Under the pieces are notes generated by a model. It saw nothing but the letters and a program-made list of their open reading frames with translations, had not been told where the DNA came from and did no database searches. Both the position numbers and the translations under genes were made by a program. A DNA stretch of 64,000 nt, taken from Tengunoibacter tsumagoiensis (GTDB lineage Bacteria; Chloroflexota; Ktedonobacteria; Ktedonobacterales; Ktedonobacteraceae). The stretch is taken from positions 930,001 to 994,000 of the forward strand of contig NZ_BIFR01000002.1 of NCBI RefSeq assembly GCF_003967535.1. Reading direction: 5' to 3'. Positions 53,550 to 62,330 of the stretch are shown here, piece after piece; positions within the stretch are counted from its first letter, which is position 1; every line of letters begins with the position of its first letter.

Positions 53550-54581
53550 TTATTCTAAACCAAATAAAGAAGCAAGCGTATCTGAATACTTATTATCTGC
53601 TTGCGTAAGGGCAGCTAAATATCGGCCTGTTGTTGCCAACGACTCATGTCCTAATCGCGCCTGGATTTCACTGACTTTAGCTCCTGCGTCTTCCATTGTA
53701 CGTGCATATGTATGCCGTGCTATATGGACTTTGGAAACTCCCAGACGCTGCTTGAATATATTGGCTACTGATCGAATAGTAAGTGGCGCCAGCACATCTT
53801 TACTGTTATACTCTGTTTTTGCGGATTGACGAGTGAAGCTAATCCAAAGAGGAGCATCGGCAGGTATATTTTCTAGTTTTCCATAAGCCACGCCCATCCA
53901 CTCAAGTAGTGCCTGGGAAACAGTGGTTGGAATAGTATCACGCATTGTTTTTCCACCTTTACATTTTTCAAAGGTGATTGTTATCTTCCTATCCTTCCCC
54001 TGCAGATTGATATTATGCCAGCGCAACGCAATAACTTCGGAGAGACGTCTACCAGTTTGAAAAAAAATAGCTATCATTGCATAGTCTCGCGCTCCTTTAC
54101 CAGTTGTGCGATCAATGGCTTTTATGAGCCTGGCTACTTCTAAGGGTTCTAGTGGCTGCACATTTTTATATGGTTGAACTTTTGCACGTTCGACAGAGTT
54201 AATAGGATTACCACATGTAAAAAAGTGGCGCTTGTTAGCAAAATTGTAAAAGCTGCTGATAATAGCTAGTCGTTGATTATATGTAGTCTCCGAGATTGCG
54301 CGATTTCTGGCAGATATTCCCGCAAAGATCTGGGCAGCTAATGTAATTTCCATGATTGCATGTTGATAAGCTTGGGCTGATTCATCACCATTTGTATTTG
54401 ACTGAGGATTGAGGTCGCGTCCACCTTGCCAGAGAAATTCTCTGAAAGATGTTAAGGTATCTTTGTAGGCTTGATACGTTTTTTTACTTCCTGAAAGATG
54501 TGTTTTTGTATCAAGCCAGAGACCAATAACGATATCAATTGTATTTCTGCTATTAGTCTCTAAGAGATTTTGGTCACCCAT
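53550..54581 (-). CDS. Tyrosine recombinase/integrase 2
   Basis: 343 residues; ATG at 54581 with GAGGTATT upstream. The N-terminal SAM-like domain is followed by the catalytic core with TGRRLSEVIALRWHNINL (Arg), KVHIARHTYARTMEDAG (His-x-x-Arg) and RLGHESLATTGRYLAALTQ (His and Tyr nucleophile). All catalytic residues are present. It is similar in length and layout to integrase 1 at 41409 and points the same way, so the pair brackets about 11 kb of cargo. It is AT-rich like that cargo. Confidence 0.9.
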   Translation of the reverse strand: MGDQNLLETNSRNTIDIVIGLWLDTKTHLSGSKKTYQAYKDTLTSFREFLWQGGRDLNPQSNTNGDESAQAYQHAIMEITLAAQIFAGISARNRAISETTYNQRLAIISSFYNFANKRHFFTCGNPINSVERAKVQPYKNVQPLEPLEVARLIKAIDRTTGKGARDYAMIAIFFQTGRRLSEVIALRWHNINLQGKDRKITITFEKCKGGKTMRDTIPTTVSQALLEWMGVAYGKLENIPADAPLWISFTRQSAKTEYNSKDVLAPLTIRSVANIFKQRLGVSKVHIARHTYARTMEDAGAKVSEIQARLGHESLATTGRYLAALTQADNKYSDTLASLFGLE

Positions 54582-55175
54582 TGTATAATACCTCAGTGGT
54601 GAATGCTGATACGTTCGTGAGTTGCGCTTTTATTCCTGTACTATTGACTGTCTAATCGACAAAAACTGTTTGCTTGATAAACGTTTGAAGAAAGGCCATT
54701 GTTTCTCAACTTTCATTGGGTAGTTAGTATTATCCTAAGGAAGTAAGTTAAGTATCCAAAATACGTAAGAGTGAGGAAGCTTGAAGGCATATGAGTGAGC
54801 AGGAATAAGAAAGCATTCCTTAACAGATGCGCATCCTATTCAATGTTCGGGATAGTAACGCGCTTTGTGACAATTATGGGAAAGTATATGTGATGATCGA
54901 AGATGGGGCGCGTCGAAGGAAGGTGAATAGAGCTCGGCGACTTAATAAATAGTGAGTGGTTATATACGAAATAGGGAAACGAATAAACAACTATATAGAC
55001 TGAGGTTGAGATAGCAATCAACTGATGACCAGGTGGGTGTACGCTGTGAGAGAACTGGTGTCTGAGAGATGAGGCAAGGAGGCGAGCCTGCGGTTGAATT
55101 GTGGCTCCCATTGCTCTGCCTCTCTCTGCAAAGCGGTTGTTTCTGAGGAGTGTGAAACGCTGATGCGTTCTTCTC
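54582..55175. other. Intergenic region at the right island edge
   Basis: 594 AT-leaning bases with no supported gene; a minus-strand frame at 55111-54836 has no ribosome binding site or family character. The attachment site of the island would be expected near here or near 53479-53549, but no direct repeat with the left edge could be identified by eye. Confidence 0.4.
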
Positions 55176-56021
55176 TCAAGAATAGGAGACGACTATCGCC
55201 GTGATATCATCCGGCTTGGCTCGAAAATGCATTTGCTGCGATCTCTGGTACGCAGCGCTTACGAGCCTTTGAGCTTTGTTTTCGTCTGATTGGTGCAGCA
55301 CTGTTGCGATTTCGTGATCCGTCAGATTATCATGAACGCCATCCGTACATACCACAAGAGTATCTCCAGGAACAAGTGCCAATGAGCGCGTCTGAATGCG
55401 AGGGAAGTCAGACCAGCCGACCGCACAGGTAATTTGATGTCTTCGCGCAAAGTGGGCCTGCTCCTCAGGTGAGAGATCACTGGCCCTTTCCGCTTGCTCA
55501 ATCTGTCGGCTTGCCTCCTTTGTAATGATTCCTCGACGAACCGCGAAAGGGAAATAGCCATTATCTTCTGTCAGGCGCTGGAGTGCTTCAGACCGTAGGA
55601 GATAGATGCGGCTATCTCCTATATGTGCTGTGGTTGCATACACTTGATCCTGTTGGAGCGAAAGAACAACCAGTGCTGCGGTGGTGGCAGGTCGTTTCTC
55701 TTCTGGCGGGATTTCGAGTGAGGCAATGGCTTTGTCCGCAGTGTGTATCATGGTCTGAAGCTCTTCTTCAATACATGGAAGCGCTTCGCGTTGCTCAGAA
55801 GAAAGGGCACGCCACGCCGCTGCAATCGTTTTTCCAGCCAGATGGGAGACGAATCGACCATGATCTCGTCCTCCTACAGAATCAAAGACGCCGAACAGAC
55901 CCATCGTGGTGTCACTGAGGATGAAATCTTCACTTTGTGTATGGTGCGGTCGAGCCTGATTTGCACTTTCAATCCAACATATGTGAGAAGACCGTTGAAA
56001 AAGAGCTTTTGTGTTTTCCAA
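55176..56021 (-). CDS. PP2C-family phosphatase with altered metal motif, TTG start
   Basis: 281 residues; it appears to use a TTG start preceded by GAGAGGAACAACTA. PP2C features: FGVFDSVGGRDHGRF (the usual DGxGG has become DSVGG), TAHIGDSRIYLLR, VVCTDGVHDNLTD and RAKPDDITAIVV. Most metal-ligand aspartates remain, so the enzyme may still work. It ends the minus-strand run that begins with the RiPP-like genes (100 nt from the MNIO stop). It could be co-transcribed with them or simply adjacent. Confidence 0.8.
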   Translation of the reverse strand: MENTKALFQRSSHICWIESANQARPHHTQSEDFILSDTTMGLFGVFDSVGGRDHGRFVSHLAGKTIAAAWRALSSEQREALPCIEEELQTMIHTADKAIASLEIPPEEKRPATTAALVVLSLQQDQVYATTAHIGDSRIYLLRSEALQRLTEDNGYFPFAVRRGIITKEASRQIEQAERASDLSPEEQAHFARRHQITCAVGWSDFPRIQTRSLALVPGDTLVVCTDGVHDNLTDHEIATVLHQSDENKAQRLVSAAYQRSQQMHFRAKPDDITAIVVSYS

Positions 56022-56121
56022 TAGTTGTTCCTCTCTGTATCAATATCTACAATCAGTGTCTCTTATCGAATCTGCTTTCTCCACGTGTAGGTGTGAAGAA
56101 ATTCCAGGTGGACAGGGAGTA

Positions 56122-56997
56122 TTATGCCTCTTTGAATCCAATGCCTTCAGGTCTCAATCTTTGGCTGGATTGCAGTATCCTTCGTGCATATGCCATTTGG
56201 TGCAAAAGATCGTCCATCGATGGAAAGTGGGCATCATGTTCAAAGATGACATTTTTGATGGGGCATAGCGAAGCAAGCGTTTGAAACAGAGAGAATATCT
56301 CTGGTGAGACAAGTTCACTGTGCCCATCAACCAGCCAATCACCTCGCCAGTAACCGCCTGCTAGATGAACCTGGACCAGGTGGGAGAGAGGCATTTGACG
56401 CAAAAAGTGCTCAGCATCAAAATGGTGATTGGCTGCATTAATAAACGCATTGGTCACATCCAGTAAGACGCCACAACCAGTTGCACTGACAATCTCTTGA
56501 AAAAAAGTCGCCTGGTCAAGAGAGCTGTGCGGAATCTCGAGCATGTAGGTTACATTTTCCAGAATAAGTGGCTTTTCAAGTGCATCTTGAAGCGTAAGCA
56601 CCCGACTTATCAGGTGTTCAAGCAGTTCTTCAGTAAACCACAGTGGAGCAAGGTGCCCAATATCCTTGCCTGGCACACGTGTGAGACAGAGATGCTCGCT
56701 ATAATAGGGAGACTTCGTCAGATCCGAGATGCGCTTGATCCCTCGCAGATAAGATGGTTCTAATGGCATACATGAACCAATGGAGAGATCGACCCCATGG
56801 GGGATGACAGGAAAAGAGGCGCAAAGCTCTTCTAAAGCTATGATAGCTTCTGGGGTGGAAAGATAATTATCTGTAATGATCTCCAGAAAATCAATCTGAT
56901 CGCGATGGGCAAAGATTCCCGCTCTTAGTTCAGAACGATATCCTAGACCAACCCCGAGCGTAGGCAGAGAGGCCGTCAGATTCTTTCCTCCTGACAT
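56122..56997 (-). CDS. DUF692 / MNIO-family oxidative enzyme
   Basis: 291 residues from the ATG at 56997 (AAAGGAGCTCCCC upstream); the frame is open further left. Motifs of the multinuclear non-heme iron oxidase fold: LGVGLGYRSEL, FPVIPHGVDLSIGS, YYSEHLC, ILENVTYMLEIP, LLDVTNAFINAANHHFD and VHLAGGYW. The His, Glu and Asp residues that bind the irons are therefore present. Characterised members (MbnB, TglH) oxidise Cys residues of ribosomal peptides. Upstream in the operon lie a small Cys ORF, a glycosyltransferase fusion and a Cys-rich peptide gene, supporting the same type of role. Confidence 0.88.
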   Translation of the reverse strand: MSGGKNLTASLPTLGVGLGYRSELRAGIFAHRDQIDFLEIITDNYLSTPEAIIALEELCASFPVIPHGVDLSIGSCMPLEPSYLRGIKRISDLTKSPYYSEHLCLTRVPGKDIGHLAPLWFTEELLEHLISRVLTLQDALEKPLILENVTYMLEIPHSSLDQATFFQEIVSATGCGVLLDVTNAFINAANHHFDAEHFLRQMPLSHLVQVHLAGGYWRGDWLVDGHSELVSPEIFSLFQTLASLCPIKNVIFEHDAHFPSMDDLLHQMAYARRILQSSQRLRPEGIGFKEA

Positions 56998-57206
56998 GGG
57001 GAGCTCCTTTCTTTCTGTTCCATCTGGATTGATTGACGCTGAGATGCGACCATAGGTATCTGTGAGAACGCTGTTTTTCTCGTGCGAAAGAAACAATGTT
57101 GACAACGCTGACAGCCAGAATCAGCAAAGAGCAGTGTGCGCGAGGTACTTCTCACCTGTTGAAATTGGAAGGGTGATGTGACTTTATGCTTCTGATGGTG
57201 AATCAT
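56976..57206 (-). CDS. Small Cys-containing ORF coupled to MNIO gene
   Basis: 76 residues; ATG at 57206 preceded by AGGAG 6 nt away, inside the 3' end of the glycosyltransferase-fusion gene (23-nt overlap). Its stop overlaps the MNIO start by 22 nt. This double overlap is a typical coupled arrangement. It contains the cluster DSGCQRCQHCFF and one later Cys. It may be an additional substrate peptide or a small partner protein; alternatively it is a chance frame in a spacer. There is no family match. Confidence 0.4.
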   Translation of the reverse strand: MIHHQKHKVTSPFQFQQVRSTSRTLLFADSGCQRCQHCFFRTRKTAFSQIPMVASQRQSIQMEQKERSSPCQEERI

Positions 57207-59349
57207 TCGACACTCCTATGATGTGTTGTTCTTGTAACGTGAAGAGGATCTCCAAAATGTCGTCAGTCAGGTCAGTGGCCTGGAGATACTGTTCAGTTTT
57301 CTCAATGATGGCCGCAACTGGATGATGTTCCTGACACAGATTCAGGAGAAAGGAGGTCTCTCTATTGAATGTAAAGACTTTTAATGTGAGCGAATGAGGT
57401 TCTCTTTGAAACACAAGGTCATAGTGCCCTGACTGGATCGCTATTTCTTCGAGCGCTTGCTGATTTTTCAACGCATCCATTAGAGAGATGATAGGATAGA
57501 CAAATGTTTCTTGAAAGACACCAGATAAAAGCGTTGGAATGGAGTTCAACTGTATCGGAACAGTAGCAAATGAAGGATTTAGGTTAATTGAAGTAAATGC
57601 ATCATCTGATGTCGTCTGATAGGTGTAACGATAATGCAATCGTTCATATTTTGCAATCTCACTGGCATAGGGAGGAGCACTTTCGTCAAGAGCCAGGGAT
57701 TGTTCCATGAAAGTGCCAAATGCAAGCATGCGAGGAAAGAAGTCTTCCTGAGGATGTGCAGGGTAGTACTGGTAAAAACGATTGAACAAGCGTTGGATGA
57801 GTGTTTCTTCCAGCAGAAACGTTGCGGGATAGATGGAACGAAAATAGCCCTGTTGCTTCATTTTCAGCGATGTTGCAAAATAGTCTAAAAGGCGTCGATC
57901 AATGGCCCGAAGTGCTTGTTTCTCTTGCTCTGTTAAAAGATAGTGGGCAAACGAAACATCTGGGGCGATGGCGAAAAGGTGACGAAAGGCATCATTCGTA
58001 TAAAGATGAGCGAGATGGGATTGCATTTCAGCCAGACTCATACGCATTCTCCTTTGCTGAATATCTTCATAGATCTGCGGAAAGAATCGCTGCCAACCTT
58101 GTTCAGCTGCCATTGTCATCTGCTGGTGTGTCCTTCCAACATCTTGAAAGCCCTGTAGCCCAATCTGCTGGCTGGAATGAGGATGTTGAATGATGGTGCG
58201 TAATGTTGCCGCCAGTTCATCCTGATGATGGGGATCGACGAGAAAGACATTGGCTCCATGGTGCAGATGATGATAGTATGGTTGCTTTTCAGCTATTTCA
58301 TGAGAGAGAACCTGACAGGTGCCACAGGCAAAGATCTCCTGAGGGATGAGTGGCGTGTGAATAGGGATAGGAAAATCCCGTTCCAGGAAGCAGACGGCGG
58401 TACAGGCACGAATAAATTGGGGAACAGTCCAATGGGGAAGAAAGGGAAGGAGCCACGTGTGAGTGGCTATTCCCACTTCCTCAATGGTTTCGGCAAACCT
58501 TTTGAGCGCGGAAGCGCTTCCTTGAGCCAATGTGAGAAATTGAAAGGCAATCCCTTGTCGTTGAAGACAAGCGAGTGCTTTTACCAGATCAAAGCTCCCT
58601 TTCACCTCACCAATTTTGCCATATATACCTATGGTTGGCACCTGAGGCTGGAAGGTTTTCTGTGCAAAACGGCGAAAGACCTCATAATAAGGATCAGCTG
58701 GGAGATGATCATGCATCCACGCAAGTACTGCATTGACATCAAGAGGTGGGGTATCTGGTGTGAACATATGTGGAGGAAGATAAGAACCTGCTGGGAACGT
58801 AAGTTTCTCCTGGGAAATTCCTAGATGTAAGAAGCCTCTATAGGTAGCAGGTGTGGCCACAATATAGTCTGCGGACAGAAGAACTTCGCGATAAGCTGTT
58901 TGCAACTCCGCAGACTGAAAGAGTGACCCTATATCACTGCCAGCATGACGGATTCCAAACGGAACCCCTGTCCAGGATGAAGCCAGGGATGCAGCGACGG
59001 CATAAGGCTCCAGGTAATAACTATAAATCAATTGGCACTGATGTGTGCGAATAACCTCCGTTGCCATCGCTGCAAGTTTTGTGACGAAAGGATTTGCATA
59101 GGGGATATAATGGCGACGTTCTTCTTTTTGGGTCGTATGAATCGTTATTGATCCCTGACAATCCGCAGGCAAAGGTGGAAATGCTGTCCATTCCAAACAT
59201 CGATAGTGTGGTTCAACTTCTTCCGCATTCGTCACCACATGAACGTGAATGCCAGCCTTCGCCAGGATATAGGCTAACCACTGATTATCCTTACTTACGC
59301 CTCCCTGAATAGGGAAAAATTTACCAATCAGACAAAGAGTTAAAGGCAT
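57184..59349 (-). CDS. Glycosyltransferase (GT4-like) fused to a RiPP-partner-like C-terminal region
   Basis: 721 residues from the ATG at 59349 (GGAGAAGG upstream). The N-terminal about 430 residues are a GT-B glycosyltransferase: FFPIQGGVSKDNQWLAYILA, GVPFGIRHAGSDIG, GIYGKIGEVKGSFDLVKAL, and the sugar-nucleotide site PQEIFACGTCQVLSHEIAE near residue 336. From about residue 440 a helical domain (LAHLYTNDAFRHLFAIA and LTEQEKQALRAID) is followed by a beta-rich part. The end (HPVAAIIEKTEQYL, DDILEILFTLQEQHIIG) reads like a PqqD-type or winged-helix recognition module. This C-terminal layout suggests docking of a precursor peptide. The operon order is precursor, this gene, small ORF, MNIO. Confidence 0.75.
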   Translation of the reverse strand: MPLTLCLIGKFFPIQGGVSKDNQWLAYILAKAGIHVHVVTNAEEVEPHYRCLEWTAFPPLPADCQGSITIHTTQKEERRHYIPYANPFVTKLAAMATEVIRTHQCQLIYSYYLEPYAVAASLASSWTGVPFGIRHAGSDIGSLFQSAELQTAYREVLLSADYIVATPATYRGFLHLGISQEKLTFPAGSYLPPHMFTPDTPPLDVNAVLAWMHDHLPADPYYEVFRRFAQKTFQPQVPTIGIYGKIGEVKGSFDLVKALACLQRQGIAFQFLTLAQGSASALKRFAETIEEVGIATHTWLLPFLPHWTVPQFIRACTAVCFLERDFPIPIHTPLIPQEIFACGTCQVLSHEIAEKQPYYHHLHHGANVFLVDPHHQDELAATLRTIIQHPHSSQQIGLQGFQDVGRTHQQMTMAAEQGWQRFFPQIYEDIQQRRMRMSLAEMQSHLAHLYTNDAFRHLFAIAPDVSFAHYLLTEQEKQALRAIDRRLLDYFATSLKMKQQGYFRSIYPATFLLEETLIQRLFNRFYQYYPAHPQEDFFPRMLAFGTFMEQSLALDESAPPYASEIAKYERLHYRYTYQTTSDDAFTSINLNPSFATVPIQLNSIPTLLSGVFQETFVYPIISLMDALKNQQALEEIAIQSGHYDLVFQREPHSLTLKVFTFNRETSFLLNLCQEHHPVAAIIEKTEQYLQATDLTDDILEILFTLQEQHIIGVSNDSPSEA

Positions 59350-59406
59350 GGCCCTTCTCCTTTTTCTCGGGATTATTATACGACCTCTGCGCATCAGCCA
59401 GCGTGA

Positions 59407-59434
59407 GGGAGGACGTTGATCACCGTCTCCTCCC
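59407..59434 (-). promoter_or_regulatory. Hairpin between precursor-like gene and glycosyltransferase gene
   Basis: GGGAGGACG pairs with CGT-CT-CCTCCC through a 2-nt bulge. It lies in the 173-nt spacer after the peptide gene. Such a partial terminator is commonly used to keep precursor mRNA more abundant than enzyme mRNA; there is no T-run. Confidence 0.4.
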
Positions 59435-59522
59435 TTGTGTTCAGTGTGTCTAAAAAGAACGAAGTGTTCAAGCCCTCATTTTTGAGAAAAAAGGGTGGAT
59501 CAGAGAAACTGCTTCTAGAAAC

Positions 59523-59753
59523 TTATCTAGAGATCAGACTTGGGGGGATCTCTTCCTGCAAGCTTGAGAAGGGTGCGCCAGAATGACATTCTAATTTACA
59601 CGTATTTTTACATGTTGTAGGGACACTGCACGTTTCCTTACAGGTATCTCCATAGCTCAACGAAACAAGGGAATGAGACACCAGCGCAAGCTGGAAACGA
59701 GATGGGCGCGAATCTTGGGAAGTATGTCCAGTAAAAATGTTCACTGCATTCAT
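59523..59753 (-). CDS. Candidate RiPP precursor peptide, five cysteines
   Basis: 76 residues. The ATG at 59753 has AAAGGAGAGC upstream, a strong site. Residues 1-34 form a leader-like region (MNAVNIFTGHTSQDS, FQLALVSHSLVSLSY). The core is Cys-rich: C38, C42, C48, C52, C56 in two TCKxTC repeats (TCKETC, TCKNTC) followed by KLEC and a polar tail (HSGAPFSSLQEEIPPSLISR). There is no secretion signal. The MNIO and glycosyltransferase genes follow on the same strand. A Cys-rich substrate next to an MNIO gene is the hallmark arrangement of several oxidised-Cys RiPP pathways. The product is inferred. Confidence 0.65.
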   Translation of the reverse strand: MNAVNIFTGHTSQDSRPSRFQLALVSHSLVSLSYGDTCKETCSVPTTCKNTCKLECHSGAPFSSLQEEIPPSLISR

Positions 59754-60215
59754 AATTAAAGAGCTCTCCTTTCGATGAAAACAAGTGCCGACAAAGAACA
59801 GGCAACAACATCTTATTCAAGGCGATATCGGTTGCTGCTGGCAGAGATCGTCTATGAAAAGAGTAGCATACAATGTGATCCATTTCTCCTCTAAAGTGTT
59901 CATTGCACTAAAAAGTTGAATGTGCAGAGTAAATCACAACGTGAAGTGAAGCTTATCACTATGGGGTAAAAGCGTCTTTGCTCTAGAAGATAAAAGCTAC
60001 TGTTCGACACTTCGTTATATGATGTTTGAAAGGGGACGTACTCGAATTGGGCATAAACTCGGTCTTCTCAAATGGAAACGACGGTAATAAAAATCTTGCG
60101 CAGACTCAGAAGAATTGAAGCATCTTTTCCTGGTCCGTTGCAAAATGATAGGCGTGAGTAAAGACCGTGCTGGCTGCTGGAATATCAGCATGTGTACAGA
60201 TGTGGAATGAGAGTG
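59754..60215. other. Intergenic region upstream of the peptide gene
   Basis: 462 bases holding the presumed promoter of the RiPP-like operon. A short plus-strand frame at about 60021-60090 (GHKLGLLKWKRR) may be transposase debris, but nothing can be supported. It separates the operon from the XRE/TPR regulator gene, which points the same way. Confidence 0.4.
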
Positions 60216-61577
60216 TCACGTCAGCACCTCCTTACGGGCCTGATAATACGAACGAAGCATAGTTTTTAAGTAAAGTACATCTGGGTCTTTCTTGTACGAA
60301 GTCAAAAGGAGTTGGCAGTAGATGCTATGAATAATATTGATATTCACGGTCAGATTCAACTCACGACAAATTTCGAAAGCATTGAGGAGTTTCATAATCA
60401 CGTCATAATAATTCTTTGCACTCATCGCTGCGTGAGCCGACACAATATCGATCCAGGCCTGCCTTCTCAACTGGTTTCGTGCAATTCCTCGGATTCCTTT
60501 TAATGAGGAAAGCTGATCCAATTCCTCAAGCGCTTTCTCAGGACGTCCAACACCGGTCAGTGTGATAGCATGTCCAAGAAGAAACATACCTTCATTCAGA
60601 CTATGAATCGGAGTATGGTGGCTTATGATATGATCTGATCCAATAGTTTCCTTTGCTCTTTTTGCAAGGTCAAGCGCAATAGCGAGATCAGAGGAACTTC
60701 TCTTGAGATGGACATAGGAACGACTGAGCTCCATCAAGAGCCGACCTTTCAGGGAGGAAGGGGCAGATGGAAGGGCTTGCTCAAAATCGCTGATAGCAAG
60801 CCCTATCCTTTGTGGATTAATCTGAAATGACCCTGTCTGATTTTTTTCTCCAAATAAGCCACTCACTAGATGCGTGTATCCTCGGGTATAGAAAGCCTGA
60901 GCAACCTCTGTTGTTCCTTGCGTGGCGTGTACGATATGGACAGCATTGTTCGCGTAGGCCAGAGACTGTTGGAATTTGCCTTGTGATCGCGTGACCTCGG
61001 CTCCAAGCTGATAATACCCATTGAGAAGGGATTGGATGTGTTGCTGTAAGCTCCCTTTACTGGCTTTTCTCGCCGGTTCGAGCGTCAGGATAGCTCGATC
61101 TATATCACAGAGGAGTGTTCCAGCAGTGTTCGTATAATGGAGTTTCCAGAAGAGATCAAGCTCCTTGTCGTACCGTTGGGGATCTTCTAACACACGTTCA
61201 ATCAGCGGAGAACGCTTCAAAGATGGTTCATGAGGAACCTTGAATGCAACCTGGCTCAGAGGTAAAAGACCGAATAGCGCATATGGAATCTGGAGGATAT
61301 CAGCAAGTATCCGACGACGGTGAATATGGGTTGGCACGCGATTTTCATTTTCCATACTGAATATCCAGGAAGCCGTAATGCCTTTTGACTTCTTGCCTTT
61401 CTCATCATCTCCCTGTATTTCAAGGGCAGTGCTATACAATCTGGCTGCTTCTTCAGCACTTATCCCCATCTGTTGTCGAAAATCCCGCATGACTTGACCA
61501 GCGTTGGGCCAGCCATCTTTTTGCAGGGTATAAGGCCCGTATTGGCCGCCTTCGCCCCAGAAAGTTGACATGAACAA
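60216..61577 (-). CDS. XRE-family regulator with TPR-like helical domain
   Basis: 453 residues. The N-terminal about 110 residues form an XRE helix-turn-helix region (AGQVMRDFRQQMGISAEEAA, ITASWIFSMENENRVP, RRRILADILQIPYALFGLLP). The rest is a row of helical hairpins like TPR repeats (YQLGAEVTRSQGKFQQSLAY; LLMELSRSYVHLKRSSSDLA; MFLLGHAITLTGVGRPEKAL). This layout, common in Ktedonobacteria and Streptomyces, is used by peptide- or protein-sensing transcription regulators. It lies directly upstream of the RiPP-like operon and may control it. There is an ATG start at 61577. Confidence 0.8.
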   Translation of the reverse strand: MFMSTFWGEGGQYGPYTLQKDGWPNAGQVMRDFRQQMGISAEEAARLYSTALEIQGDDEKGKKSKGITASWIFSMENENRVPTHIHRRRILADILQIPYALFGLLPLSQVAFKVPHEPSLKRSPLIERVLEDPQRYDKELDLFWKLHYTNTAGTLLCDIDRAILTLEPARKASKGSLQQHIQSLLNGYYQLGAEVTRSQGKFQQSLAYANNAVHIVHATQGTTEVAQAFYTRGYTHLVSGLFGEKNQTGSFQINPQRIGLAISDFEQALPSAPSSLKGRLLMELSRSYVHLKRSSSDLAIALDLAKRAKETIGSDHIISHHTPIHSLNEGMFLLGHAITLTGVGRPEKALEELDQLSSLKGIRGIARNQLRRQAWIDIVSAHAAMSAKNYYDVIMKLLNAFEICRELNLTVNINIIHSIYCQLLLTSYKKDPDVLYLKTMLRSYYQARKEVLT

Positions 61578-61952
61578 CGCCTCCTTTATCTTACCATATG
61601 TGCAATTTTACCCATTGAGCATTGATTAGATCATTCTCTCGTTTTTTTTTTTCTTGATGAAGTCAGGGAGTTGAAGTCTCGTTCTCCGTTTCTCTCTTTC
61701 AGAGGATTATTTCCTTCTGTGACCCTCTCCCTGGCTTGGGCCATAGGCGAGATAGAAAATAGAGGAGGTCTTGGAACGAGTTCATCTTCTGGACGAGTCT
61801 TGATAGTCTCTCTACAATCTATGAACCGTTCAGCATCAGAGCTCCAGGAACCGCCACACAAGCTCCTATCAGGAAGGATGGATAAGCAAGCCCACTCTGA
61901 TCCCTGTGGTTGTGTCTAGAGCCTCTTGAAAAAGAGGCTCGACTATGACGCT
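61578..61952. other. Intergenic region between regulator and three-gene operon
   Basis: It contains the hairpin at 61919-61940 and a T-run at about 61640-61653. No gene can be supported; short frames on both strands have no ribosome binding sites. Confidence 0.4.
61919..61940 (-). terminator. Terminator-like hairpin
   Basis: GAGCCTCTT-GAAA-AAGAGGCTC, a perfect 9-bp stem with a GAAA loop, directly after the stop of the 61953 gene on the minus strand. The following bases are not T-rich. Confidence 0.55.
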
Positions 61953-62330
61953 TCAACCTCTTCTGGATGAAAACTCTGGATTGGAGACGGTTGTCTCTCC
62001 TGGTCCTTCAACAAAGCGCATCTCTCCTCCACCTGGAAGGTGAAGGGTAAACCGGTGTAACGATCCATGAATGGGTTCATGGTGCTTCCTGGTTCCATCG
62101 GGGAAGAGCAAACTCAGTCGGTCAGACGCATCCTTGAAACAGGTGACGCCATGTTGGAGGAGCCATCGATAGACCTGTAATTGCTCTTCTGGTTTGAGAG
62201 GGGGGATCGTGATTCTTTGTTCACTGAAGTCTTCTCCCTCTTCTGATGTCAGCTCTGTAGTCGGTTTTAAAAACGCTTCCCCGCCTCGTTTTTTCTGTTT
62301 ATCTAGGATTCGTTTCAGTCTCGTTAACAC
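61953..62330 (-). CDS. Hypothetical protein, GTG start
   Basis: 125 residues, with a GTG start preceded by GAGGAGAAATAA. It overlaps the receiver-like gene by 32 nt. The N-terminus is basic (LTRLKRILDKQKKRGGEAF), and the middle and end are mixed (LQVYRWLLQHGVTCFKDA; HRFTLHLPGGGEMRFVEGPG). No family is recognised. Its coupling to the two upstream genes suggests one regulatory module. Confidence 0.6.
   Translation of the reverse strand: MLTRLKRILDKQKKRGGEAFLKPTTELTSEEGEDFSEQRITIPPLKPEEQLQVYRWLLQHGVTCFKDASDRLSLLFPDGTRKHHEPIHGSLHRFTLHLPGGGEMRFVEGPGETTVSNPEFSSRRG

Noticed and set aside
54836..55111. 91-residue minus-strand frame
   Set aside because: No ribosome binding site, repetitive Ser/His/Pro composition and no family.
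59638..59883. Minus-strand frame overlapping the peptide gene
   Set aside because: Shadow of the candidate precursor in another frame, without a suitable start site.
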